Part shown: piece by piece, positions 18,558 to 26,147 of the stretch
Position numbering within the stretch: position 1 is the stretch's first letter
Layout: every line of letters starts with the position of its first letter
From: Sabulibacter ruber
GTDB taxonomy: Bacteria > Bacteroidota > Bacteroidia > Cytophagales > Hymenobacteraceae
Length of the DNA: 64,000 nucleotides
Reading direction: 5' to 3'
Assembly: GCF_017355955.1 (NCBI RefSeq)
Contig: NZ_JAFFID010000001.1
Span: 868,001 to 932,000, forward strand
The notes under the pieces: model-generated
What the model saw: only the letters and a program-made list of their open reading frames with translations
The model's database searches: none
Told to the model about the DNA's origin: nothing
Made by a program: the position numbers and the translations under genes

Positions 18558-19940
18558 ATGAGCAAAGAAAAACCATCCATTCCCAAGGGCACCCGTGATT
18601 TCGGGCCGGCCACGGTGGTGAAACGTAACTATATCTTTTCCGTCATCAAGCGCACGTTTGAGAAGTTCGGGTTCCTGCCGCTGGAAACCCCGGCCATGGA
18701 AAACCTCTCGGTGCTGACCGGCAAGTACGGCGATGAAGGAGACCAACTAATATTCAAGATCCTGAATTCCGGAGATTTCCTGAACAAGATTACAACCCTG
18801 GACCTGGAGCAAGGCTATAAACCGCTTACCCGCAAAATCTCAGAGAAAGCGCTGCGCTATGACCTGACCGTGCCCTTTGCGCGCTACGTGGTCATGAACC
18901 GCAACGACATCGCGTTTCCGTTCAAGCGCTACCAGATTCAGCCGGTATGGCGCGCCGACCGTCCGCAACGGGGCCGTTACCGGGAGTTTTACCAGTGCGA
19001 TGCCGACGTGGTAGGCACCAATTCCCTGCTCTGCGAGGCCGAGATCATCCTGATGATGGACGAGGTTCTGAGTACCCTGGGCCTGGACGATTTCACCATC
19101 AAGTTTAACCACCGCGGTTTGCTGGCCGGTATCGCTGAAGCCATTGGGGCCAAAGGACGGGAAGCGGATCTCTGCGTGGCCATTGACAAGCTGGACAAGA
19201 TAGGCCAGGAAGCCGTGAACGAGGAACTTCGGCAAAAAGACTTCTCAGAGGAAGCGGTGAACAACCTTCGGCCCATTCTGAACCTCACCGGAGACATCGC
19301 CGATCTGCTGCCCCAGTTAGACACCTTGCTGCTGGACTCAGAGGAAGGGAAACGCGGCCTGAAGGACATCCGCAGCATGCTGGCGTTTTTGGAGAGTTTT
19401 ACCATAAACAAAGCAAAAATACAGCTGGACGTGACCCTGGCCCGCGGCCTCTCCTACTACACCGGCTGCATCTTTGAGGTGAAAGTGAACAACGTGCAGA
19501 TGGGCAGCATCAGCGGCGGCGGACGGTATGATAACCTCACCGGCATGTTCGGGTTGCCGGGCGTATCAGGGGTTGGGTTCTCGTTTGGTGTGGACCGCAT
19601 CTTTGACGTGCTGGAAGAACTCAAACTTTTCCCCGAGGACAGCCAGACCATCACGCAGGTGCTTATTTCCAACTTTGACGAAGCCTCCATGCGGTACTCC
19701 CTGCCTATTCTGCAGCAGCTTAGGGCAGCCGGAATTTCAGCGGAGCTGTACCCAGAATCAGCCAAACTGAAGAAGCAGATGGCCTACGCAGACCAGAAAA
19801 GAATCCCGTATGTGCTATTGGTAGGCTCTGAGGAAATGGAAAGCGGTCTGCTGAACCTGCGCAACATGCGTACGGGCTCTCAGGAGCGCCTGGCTGTTTC
19901 TAATATCTTGACTGTTCTACAAAACAACGCAACCGCATAA
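18558..19940 (+). CDS. hisS: Histidyl-tRNA synthetase
   Basis: A class II aminoacyl-tRNA synthetase that charges tRNA-His with histidine. The 460-residue protein shows KGTRDFGP at the N-terminus, motif 2 around PVWRADRPQRGRYREFYQCD, the histidine-specific RGLSYYTGCIFEV and motif 3 GGGRYDNL with GVGFSFGVDRI, then a C-terminal anticodon-binding domain from about residue 365. ATG 18558 is preferred to a TTG two codons upstream. Its stop overlaps the hutH ATG by one base, which is an unusual partner for a housekeeping synthetase. Confidence 0.95.
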   Translation: MSKEKPSIPKGTRDFGPATVVKRNYIFSVIKRTFEKFGFLPLETPAMENLSVLTGKYGDEGDQLIFKILNSGDFLNKITTLDLEQGYKPLTRKISEKALRYDLTVPFARYVVMNRNDIAFPFKRYQIQPVWRADRPQRGRYREFYQCDADVVGTNSLLCEAEIILMMDEVLSTLGLDDFTIKFNHRGLLAGIAEAIGAKGREADLCVAIDKLDKIGQEAVNEELRQKDFSEEAVNNLRPILNLTGDIADLLPQLDTLLLDSEEGKRGLKDIRSMLAFLESFTINKAKIQLDVTLARGLSYYTGCIFEVKVNNVQMGSISGGGRYDNLTGMFGLPGVSGVGFSFGVDRIFDVLEELKLFPEDSQTITQVLISNFDEASMRYSLPILQQLRAAGISAELYPESAKLKKQMAYADQKRIPYVLLVGSEEMESGLLNLRNMRTGSQERLAVSNILTVLQNNATA

Positions 19941-21445
19941 TGGCTGGGCAGCACCTCATTTCTACCAATCCGCTCTCTCTTCCAGAGATCAGGGGCATTC
20001 TGAAGAACAGATTTACGCTGGCGCTTTCTGAGGAGGCCGAGAAGCTGATCGTTCGTAGTCATGAGTATCTGCACCAGCACCTGAAATCGGCTCCGGCCCC
20101 GGTGTACGGCATCAACACCGGGTTTGGGGCACTCTGCAATACGTCTATTTCCCGGGAAAACCTTGAAACGCTGCAACGCAACCTGGTAATGTCGCACGCC
20201 TGCGGCACCGGTGAGGAAGTACCCGCCGAGGTGGTCAAACTCATGCTGGTCCTGAAGGTGCAGTCACTGGCCTACGGCTACAGCGGCGTGCAGTTAAGCA
20301 CAGTGAACCGTTTGCTGGCGTTCTTTAACCGCGAGGTGTACCCCATTGTGTACCAGCAAGGTTCGCTGGGTGCCAGCGGCGATCTGGCACCTCTGGCTCA
20401 CCTTTGCCTTCCGTTGATTGGCTTAGGCGAAGTCCGGTTTCAGGAGTTCAAGCTCAAAGGCCACGAAATTCTGGACATCTTCAGCTGGGACCCTATCCGG
20501 CTGCAGGCCAAAGAGGGTTTGGCGCTGTTAAACGGTACCCAGCTGATGACGGCGTACGGAGCCTTGGTTTGCCTGCGTGCCCGGCAACTCTCCGCGGCAG
20601 CCGATGTGGTGGCCGCGCTGTCCCTGGAGGCATTTGATTGTTTAAGCACTCCTTTCCTGCCCCAGATTCATGGAATACGGCCCCACACGGGCCAGCTTCA
20701 TACGGCAGATCGCATTTTAAGGCTACTTTCCGGAAGTGAGCTCCAAAACAAACCCAAACCGCAGGTCCAGGATCCTTACTCTTTCCGGTGCATTCCGCAG
20801 GTGCACGGCGCAAGTTTAGACGCGCTGGAGTACACCGAGAAAGTATTCACTACCGAGATCAACTCCGTAACGGATAACCCCAGCATCTTCCCCGAGGAAG
20901 ACCTGATGCTTTCCGGTGGAAACTTTCACGGGCAGCCCTTGGCCCTCTCCCTGGATTTCCTGAGCATCGCCCTGGCCGAATGGGGCAGCATCTCTGAGCG
21001 GCGTACGTTTCAGTTGCTGTCGGGGCAGCGGGGTTTGCCGCAGTTCCTCATCCAGGAGCCGGGCTTGAATTCGGGCTTCATGATTCCGCAATACACCGCG
21101 GCCTCCATCGTTAGCCAGAATAAACAACTGTGTACCCCGGCCAGCGTAGATTCCATTGTTTCATCCAACGGGCAGGAAGACCACGTGAGCATGGGCGCCA
21201 ATGCAGCGGTCAAAGCCTACCAGGTGGTGCAGAATGTGGAGCGCATCCTGGCCATTGAACTGATGGCCGCCGTGCAGGCGCTGGAGTTCAGAAGGCCCCT
21301 GCAAACCTCTCCGTCTTTGGAGAAAGTGGTGGCTGCTTACCGGGCGCAGGTGGCCCCGCTGGAACAGGACCGGGTGCTGCAGCCAGACATAGAGAAAAGC
21401 ATCAGATTTATCCAGGATTTCCCTTTTGACGACTTGATGACGTGA
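19940..21445 (+). CDS. hutH: Histidine ammonia-lyase (aromatic amino acid lyase family)
   Basis: The enzyme removes ammonia from histidine to give urocanate, the first step of the Hut pathway. The 501-residue protein carries the MIO cofactor motif GSLGASGDLAPLAHL, with the cyclising A145-S146-G147, and NTGFGAL near residue 59. The selectivity pair S85-H86 in LVMSHACG fits histidine as substrate instead of tyrosine or phenylalanine. No hutU, hutI or hutG lies nearby. The gene starts at the last base of hisS and its own end overlaps the following gene by four bases. It could alternatively serve an aromatic polyene or pigment pathway, as some Bacteroidetes lyases do, but the residues favour histidine. 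Confidence 0.9.
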   Translation: MAGQHLISTNPLSLPEIRGILKNRFTLALSEEAEKLIVRSHEYLHQHLKSAPAPVYGINTGFGALCNTSISRENLETLQRNLVMSHACGTGEEVPAEVVKLMLVLKVQSLAYGYSGVQLSTVNRLLAFFNREVYPIVYQQGSLGASGDLAPLAHLCLPLIGLGEVRFQEFKLKGHEILDIFSWDPIRLQAKEGLALLNGTQLMTAYGALVCLRARQLSAAADVVAALSLEAFDCLSTPFLPQIHGIRPHTGQLHTADRILRLLSGSELQNKPKPQVQDPYSFRCIPQVHGASLDALEYTEKVFTTEINSVTDNPSIFPEEDLMLSGGNFHGQPLALSLDFLSIALAEWGSISERRTFQLLSGQRGLPQFLIQEPGLNSGFMIPQYTAASIVSQNKQLCTPASVDSIVSSNGQEDHVSMGANAAVKAYQVVQNVERILAIELMAAVQALEFRRPLQTSPSLEKVVAAYRAQVAPLEQDRVLQPDIEKSIRFIQDFPFDDLMT

Positions 21446-23085
21446 GAAAACGGTTTGTACTTCTGCTTTTTGGGTTAAGCATCTTTCTGAGCTCGGGCGT
21501 GCAAGCCCAATGCTTTTTGGCCTTTAATGAGCAGAACCAACCCGTAACAACTTTTTGTGTGAACGAAACCATCACGTTCAAAGACAATTCCGGCCGACCA
21601 AACGTTACTGAGTTTTACGATTTCGATGACCGCGACGGCGTAGTACCTGACCAACCGCCCCGCCATGTGTTCCATACCCCGGGCACGTACACGGTCACCC
21701 AGCTCACGGGAGTGGGAAACCTCTGTCGCCGCACGTTTGTGGTAAAAGCCGCCGCACCACCTTCGGCCCCGGTATTGCAGAAAGTAACGCTTCAGGCGTC
21801 GTCTATTCAAATCCAACTGCAGACTACGGGTGTAAACGACCTGGTGGTGGAGCGGGCAGCTACGGCCTCGGGCACTTTTACGGCGGTTAAAACCCTGAAC
21901 AGCGTAGCTTCTGGGCAAAGCCAGCACACCGTTGAGGTACCCTCTCTTGAAGGTTGCTACCGGGTACGCGTCACCAATCTTTGCTCTGGAAAGGAAGACA
22001 TAGTCTCCAATACGGTTTGTGGCCAGGGTTTGACGGTGACGGCAGGAGATAGAAGAAATGACTTAACCTGGGGCCTAAACCAAAGCTCCGGGGCGGTGAC
22101 CGGCTACCAACTCTTACGGGGTGGGCAACTATACCAGACTCTGCCGGGCACCCAAACCAGCTTCACCGATGAGCAGGTGGCCTGCGGCCGGCAATACACC
22201 TACCAACTTGTCGCGATTCTGCAGAATGGATCACAATCGGCTTCCCTTCCTGTGCAAGTGGAAACCAGAGGCACAACTCCTCCCTCGGCTCCTTTGCTGG
22301 TAGTTGGATTCGATCTCCAGAACCGCGTAGTACTGGAAACCATTGTCCCAGACCAGGAAACGTTCAAGGAACAGGCTATTTACCGGAGCCAGAACGGGGG
22401 CAATTTCAGCCTGATTTCTGAAAAACAACCTAAAAACGCCTTAGATGCTATGGTAGGCAATTTATCTGCTCCCGTGTGTTACCAGGTAGCGTATACCGAT
22501 TCCTGCAACCTGGTGTCACCGCGGAGTGTCGCTGCTTGTCCGGCCATTCTTAAGGCTACCCTTCAGGCCGATGGCGGCGTGCAGCTTACCTGGAACAGCT
22601 ATGAAGGCTTTCCTTCCGGCGTAGGCACCCAAACGCTGCAGTTGCTGGATGATCAGGGAAATGTGTATTGGAGCACCCAGGTAACAGGCCAAAACTATTT
22701 GGATGCCAAGCCGCAGACGAAGTTCCAGCGGTTAACCTACCGGTTGCTTTCTCAGGCCCAGAATGCCTCTTACACCAGTTTTTCCAATACTGCGGTCATT
22801 GACCAATCCTTTCAGTTTCACTTCCCTACGGCCTTCACCCCTAACCAGGATGGTCTGAATGATCTTTTCCGGCCGGTGGGAGCTCCTTTCGCCTCTAAAT
22901 TCACTCTCCAGGTCCTGAACCGTTGGGGGCAGATTATTTTTGAGAGCAAAGACCCGCAGGCAGGTTGGGATGGGATGCACAACGGCAAACCGGCTCCCCC
23001 TGAAACCTACCTATACCGCATGGAAGCGGTTGATGTTAACGGCAAGCGTATTACCCAGAAAGGCACGGTTACCCTTATTCGGTAA
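21442..23085 (+). CDS. Secreted PKD/fibronectin-type protein with type IX secretion (type B) sorting domain
   Basis: The 547-residue product begins with a clear signal peptide (MRKRFVLLLFGLSIFLSSG, cleavage near VQAQ). Residues about 45-90 look like a PKD domain (FYDFDDRDG, HVFHTPGTYTV), followed by about 350 residues of fibronectin type III-like beta repeats. The C-terminal 90 residues form the gliding-motility-associated CHU_C/T9SS type B sorting domain: FPTAFTPNQDGLND, LQVLNRWGQIIFES, GWDGMHNGK and TYLYRMEAVD. The protein is therefore expected on the cell surface or outside. The GTG start overlaps the hutH stop (GTGA), and no other start fits the signal peptide. Its partner ligand is unknown. 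Confidence 0.9.
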   Translation: MRKRFVLLLFGLSIFLSSGVQAQCFLAFNEQNQPVTTFCVNETITFKDNSGRPNVTEFYDFDDRDGVVPDQPPRHVFHTPGTYTVTQLTGVGNLCRRTFVVKAAAPPSAPVLQKVTLQASSIQIQLQTTGVNDLVVERAATASGTFTAVKTLNSVASGQSQHTVEVPSLEGCYRVRVTNLCSGKEDIVSNTVCGQGLTVTAGDRRNDLTWGLNQSSGAVTGYQLLRGGQLYQTLPGTQTSFTDEQVACGRQYTYQLVAILQNGSQSASLPVQVETRGTTPPSAPLLVVGFDLQNRVVLETIVPDQETFKEQAIYRSQNGGNFSLISEKQPKNALDAMVGNLSAPVCYQVAYTDSCNLVSPRSVAACPAILKATLQADGGVQLTWNSYEGFPSGVGTQTLQLLDDQGNVYWSTQVTGQNYLDAKPQTKFQRLTYRLLSQAQNASYTSFSNTAVIDQSFQFHFPTAFTPNQDGLNDLFRPVGAPFASKFTLQVLNRWGQIIFESKDPQAGWDGMHNGKPAPPETYLYRMEAVDVNGKRITQKGTVTLIR

Positions 23086-23096
23086 TGGCTTTTCGC

Positions 23097-23104
23097 TACT
23101 TTTG
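23097..23104 (+). promoter_or_regulatory. -7 promoter element upstream of the acyltransferase gene
   Basis: TACTTTTG is an exact TAnnTTTG match starting 12 bases after the preceding stop codon. It would give a leader of about 135 bases before the ATG at 23244. Confidence 0.5.
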
Positions 23105-23243
23105 TGCTCAAACCAAGCGCATCCTTCAAAGTGAACATATCTTTACTTTTTATTTAATTAAAGGCATTTGTATCCATAGATTCAACCGCTTTTCCGGTTC
23201 CATTGAATACCTCAACTACTATCATCCATTCATAACAAATTAG

Positions 23244-24284
23244 ATGAAGGCTACTTCTCGGCTTGAGTTTTTAGACTTTTTAAGGTTCATAGCGGCTTTT
23301 TCTGTAATGCTGCAACATACGCTGGAAGCTAAATCTGCCGCATTTGCAGACTTCTGCACAAACTATTTTCAATTTGGGGTATTTGGGGTTACTCTCTTCT
23401 TTATTACCAGTGGCTTCATCATCCCAGTATCTTTAGAGAGGAACAATTCCTTAAAAGCGTTTTGGGTAAGCAGGGTTTTCCGGTTGTTCCCGCTTTACCT
23501 TACCAGCATTTTTGTTACCATACTTTTCATTTACTTCGGCTGGATAGAAGGTTCTCTCCCCTCCTTGACCGCGATTGTCGCTAACATCCTCATGGTGGCT
23601 AAGTTTACCGGCCAACCCATGCTGCAGGGGCTCTACTGGACTCTGAACCTGGAAATGCTTTTCTACCTGATGGTTACCGGTTTATTTGTAGTAAAGCTTC
23701 TTAAGAAAAGTGTTCTGTTAGCGGTTCTGGCCCTTCTTGGCGCACTATTTATTGGAGTAGTGGGCACTCAGGTTCTGAACTTATTTGGGAGCGGCTGGGG
23801 CCTCTGCTTTCAACTGGCTACCATGTTTGTAGGCACTGTGTACTACCGGTACATGACCAACGCACTTTCAGCCAAAGCATGGATTTCTGTCATCGTTTTG
23901 GCCATAGCAGTACTTTTCTCCATCACTTACTTTAACCTATATGGCAAAGGTTTACCAGCCGAACTGGGCACCAGAAGCTTTTGGCCAGTAACAAACGCCT
24001 TCTTTGGGGCCTACGCTCTGTTTTCCGTTTGCTTTATATTCCGTACCGTTTCCTTTCCCAGCTTCTTTCTTTTCCTAGGGCAAATCAGTTATTCCATCTA
24101 CCTGGTGCAGGCAACGGTTCTGGCTTTTACCCTGCCACACTTTGACAATGTTGTTTTGTCTACCCTCATCAGTATAGGAGGCACCATCCTGATCTCGTAT
24201 TTCACCTACCACTTTATAGAAAAGCCTTCTGTCTACTTCGGGAAGCAGTTGCTGAAAAAGAAGAGTTTAGTGCCCGTTGCCTGA
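23244..24284 (+). CDS. Acyltransferase family 3 (OafA/NodX-like) membrane protein
   Basis: A 346-residue polytopic protein of about ten helices. It starts RLEFLDFLRFIAAFSVMLQHT, the family's first helix, with the expected arginine and catalytic-site histidine (H25). RVFRLFPLYL and WTLNLEMLFYL also match. Members O-acetylate or O-acylate surface sugars using acyl-CoA from the cytoplasm. Substrate is unknown; the glycan loci on both sides make decoration of an O-antigen or exopolysaccharide likely. Confidence 0.87.
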   Translation: MKATSRLEFLDFLRFIAAFSVMLQHTLEAKSAAFADFCTNYFQFGVFGVTLFFITSGFIIPVSLERNNSLKAFWVSRVFRLFPLYLTSIFVTILFIYFGWIEGSLPSLTAIVANILMVAKFTGQPMLQGLYWTLNLEMLFYLMVTGLFVVKLLKKSVLLAVLALLGALFIGVVGTQVLNLFGSGWGLCFQLATMFVGTVYYRYMTNALSAKAWISVIVLAIAVLFSITYFNLYGKGLPAELGTRSFWPVTNAFFGAYALFSVCFIFRTVSFPSFFLFLGQISYSIYLVQATVLAFTLPHFDNVVLSTLISIGGTILISYFTYHFIEKPSVYFGKQLLKKKSLVPVA

Positions 24285-24298
24285 TCTCTCCATCAAGT

Positions 24299-24337
24299 AT
24301 TTTAGGTCTGATTCCAGGTTTTCAGCCCGAAAACCGA
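24299..24337. repeat. Dispersed intergenic palindrome, copy 5 (degenerate)
   Basis: It reads ATTTTAGGTCTG, then GGTTTTCAGCCCGAAAACC. It lies about 15 bp after the acyltransferase stop. The match to the family is partial. Confidence 0.45.
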
Positions 24338-24373
24338 CCTTCCAAAATATTACTCCAATCCGGTAAAATGCTG

Positions 24374-24381
24374 TACTTTTG
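24374..24381 (+). promoter_or_regulatory. -7 promoter element for ybaB
   Basis: TACTTTTG is an exact match to TAnnTTTG, 85 bases before the start codon. Confidence 0.55.
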
Positions 24382-24454
24382 GCGCCGTAACAGAAAAAAC
24401 GCCGGGTAGTATCTTCTGGGGTGTATTCCGCGTTTAGCTTGAAAGAACTTAAAG

Positions 24455-24461
24455 AAAGGAG
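24455..24461 (+). promoter_or_regulatory. Strong Shine-Dalgarno sequence before ybaB
   Basis: AAAGGAG lies five bases before the ATG at 24467. Such a clear Shine-Dalgarno is rare in this window, where most starts have none, and it fixes the ybaB start. Confidence 0.7.
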
Positions 24462-24466
24462 ACGTT

Positions 24467-24802
24467 ATGTTTGACATGTTCGGGATGATGAACAAAGTGA
24501 AGGAGATGCAGGCCAAAATGAAAGAGGCCCAGGATAACCTTAAACATATCACGGTATCAGCAGAGGCCGGCGGCGGCATGGTGAAGGCTACGGCCAGCGG
24601 CGACCGCAAACTGCTGAAAGTGGAATTTGACGAGTCTCTCATGAACCCCGCCGACAAAGAAATGCTGGCAGACCTGGTGGTGGCCGCGGTGAACAAGGCA
24701 ATGGACGAAGCCGGCGAGCGCGCCAAAGAAGAAATCAAGAAACAAACCGAAGGCATGTTGCCCAACATTCCTGGCTTAGATCTCAGCAACTTTGGCTTAT
24801 AA
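24467..24802 (+). CDS. ybaB: YbaB/EbfC family nucleoid-associated protein
   Basis: A 111-residue DNA-binding protein that dimerises and coats DNA. It opens MFDMFGMMNKVKEMQAKM, has the charged helical N-terminal half, a TVSAEAGGGMVKATASGDRKLL beta segment (family core) and a C-terminal helix; all are standard. It starts behind a strong Shine-Dalgarno. It is often next to recR or dnaX in other phyla, but here it precedes a glycosyltransferase whose start overlaps its last four codons. Confidence 0.92.
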   Translation: MFDMFGMMNKVKEMQAKMKEAQDNLKHITVSAEAGGGMVKATASGDRKLLKVEFDESLMNPADKEMLADLVVAAVNKAMDEAGERAKEEIKKQTEGMLPNIPGLDLSNFGL

Positions 24803-25844
24803 TTCCCCTACTGTGGCGGTGGTCATCCTTAACTGGAACGGCCGCCGTTGGCTTGAGCAGTTTTTACCTTCCGTATTGCAACACAGCGGCGAGGCTGAAT
24901 TGGTGGTGGCAGACAATGCCTCCACCGATGACTCTATTTCCTTTCTTCAACAGCAATACCCGCAAGTAAAGCTGATTCGGTTCCATGAGAACCTGGGGTT
25001 TTGCGAAGGGTACAACCAGGCGCTTCGGCAGGTGGAAGCCATCTATTACGTGCTGCTCAATTCTGATGTGGAAGTGACGCCGGGCTGGCTCAATCCTTTA
25101 GTGGACCTGCTGGAGAAGAACCCCTCTATTGCCGCTTGCCAGCCCAAAATAAAATCCTTTCACCAGCGCACCCATTTTGAGTATGCCGGGGCCGCCGGTG
25201 GTTTTCTGGATGCATACGGCTACCCCTTCTGCCGTGGTCGGCTTTTTGATACACTGGAAGAGGACAAAGGCCAGTACGATGATATTACCCCGGTTTTCTG
25301 GGCTACCGGTGCCTGCCTGTTTATCAGGGCAAGTGCTTACCACGAAGCAGGCGGACTGGAGCAGCGGTTCTTTGCGCACATGGAAGAAATAGACCTGTGT
25401 TGGCGCCTGCAGAACCTGAGTTACCAGATTTATTACAATGGCCACAGCACCGTGTACCATGTGGGCGGCGGTACGTTGCACAAATCAAACCCAAGAAAGA
25501 CTTTTCTCAATTTTAGGAACGGGGCCGCGCTTCTTTATAAGAACTTAGCCGATGATGAGGTAAACAAGATTCTGTATACCCGCCTGGTGCTGGACGGAGT
25601 GGCAGCCACCCAGTTCTTTCTGAAAGGAGAATTAAAAGAAGTACAGGCTATCTGGAAAGCACACAGGAACTTCTTCGCTGATAAAAGCTACTGGAAAGAA
25701 AAAAGAAAAGAAAATCCGGTTAAAAAACGCACAGTTCAGCTTACCGGCTGGAGTCAGCAAAGCGTTGTCTGGCAGTATTTTGTGAAAGGGAAGAAAGAAT
25801 TTCCGGCCCTAAACATCCCAAACGGTACTGCGCTCCCGGCGTAA
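24792..25844 (+). CDS. Family 2 glycosyltransferase
   Basis: The 350-residue enzyme reads VAVVILNWNGRRWLEQFLPS near the start, DNASTDDS, NLGFCEGYNQAL and the metal-binding LNSDVEV with D92. FFAHMEEIDLCWRLQ carries the acidic catalytic region. It uses a TTG start at 24792 (11-base overlap with ybaB); a GTG at 24813 is the alternative. The 3' end overlaps the convergent pspC-like gene by 36 bases. Coupling to ybaB probably reflects operon structure only. Confidence 0.87.
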   Translation: MAYNSPTVAVVILNWNGRRWLEQFLPSVLQHSGEAELVVADNASTDDSISFLQQQYPQVKLIRFHENLGFCEGYNQALRQVEAIYYVLLNSDVEVTPGWLNPLVDLLEKNPSIAACQPKIKSFHQRTHFEYAGAAGGFLDAYGYPFCRGRLFDTLEEDKGQYDDITPVFWATGACLFIRASAYHEAGGLEQRFFAHMEEIDLCWRLQNLSYQIYYNGHSTVYHVGGGTLHKSNPRKTFLNFRNGAALLYKNLADDEVNKILYTRLVLDGVAATQFFLKGELKEVQAIWKAHRNFFADKSYWKEKRKENPVKKRTVQLTGWSQQSVVWQYFVKGKKEFPALNIPNGTALPA

Positions 25845-26027
25845 GTGTTTTCTAACGTTTAGCCAGAAAGCCATAATCAGGTACACCAATACCGGCGACC
25901 CAAACGTTAGAAAGGACAGGTAAATAAAATACAGGCGGATGCTGCTGGTCGCAAAACCTAACTTTTCCCCAATACTGGTACATACCCCAAAGGCCTGGCT
26001 TTCCAGGAAACGCTGTATATGCTTCAT
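25809..26027 (-). CDS. PspC domain protein, small membrane protein
   Basis: The 72-residue protein has the Bacteroidetes PspC pattern: FGVCTSIGEKLGFATSSIRL, a hydrophobic helix YFIYLSFLTFGSPVLVYLIM, then AFWLNVRKHLRRER. PspC domains sit in the inner membrane and are linked to stress responses, but small free-standing ones in this phylum have no proven role. The last 12 codons lie inside the 3' end of the convergent glycosyltransferase gene, so the two mRNAs overlap by at least 36 bases. Confidence 0.85.
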   Translation of the reverse strand: MKHIQRFLESQAFGVCTSIGEKLGFATSSIRLYFIYLSFLTFGSPVLVYLIMAFWLNVRKHLRRERSTVWDV

Positions 26028-26124
26028 GTTTTGAAAAGTTAAACCCCTTAGATCAATAAAATTACAAAATCTGCCGTAACTTTCCCATTAGAATGGTTCT
26101 AATCTGAGTGTGGTAACGTAGTTA

Positions 26125-26132
26125 TACGTTTG
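26125..26132 (+). promoter_or_regulatory. -7 promoter element for the OmpA/TPR lipoprotein gene
   Basis: TACGTTTG fits TAnnTTTG exactly. It lies 15 bases before ATG 26148 and covers the first in-frame TTG, which rules against that upstream start. Confidence 0.6.
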
Positions 26133-26147
26133 TTGTTGTTATTTGAT

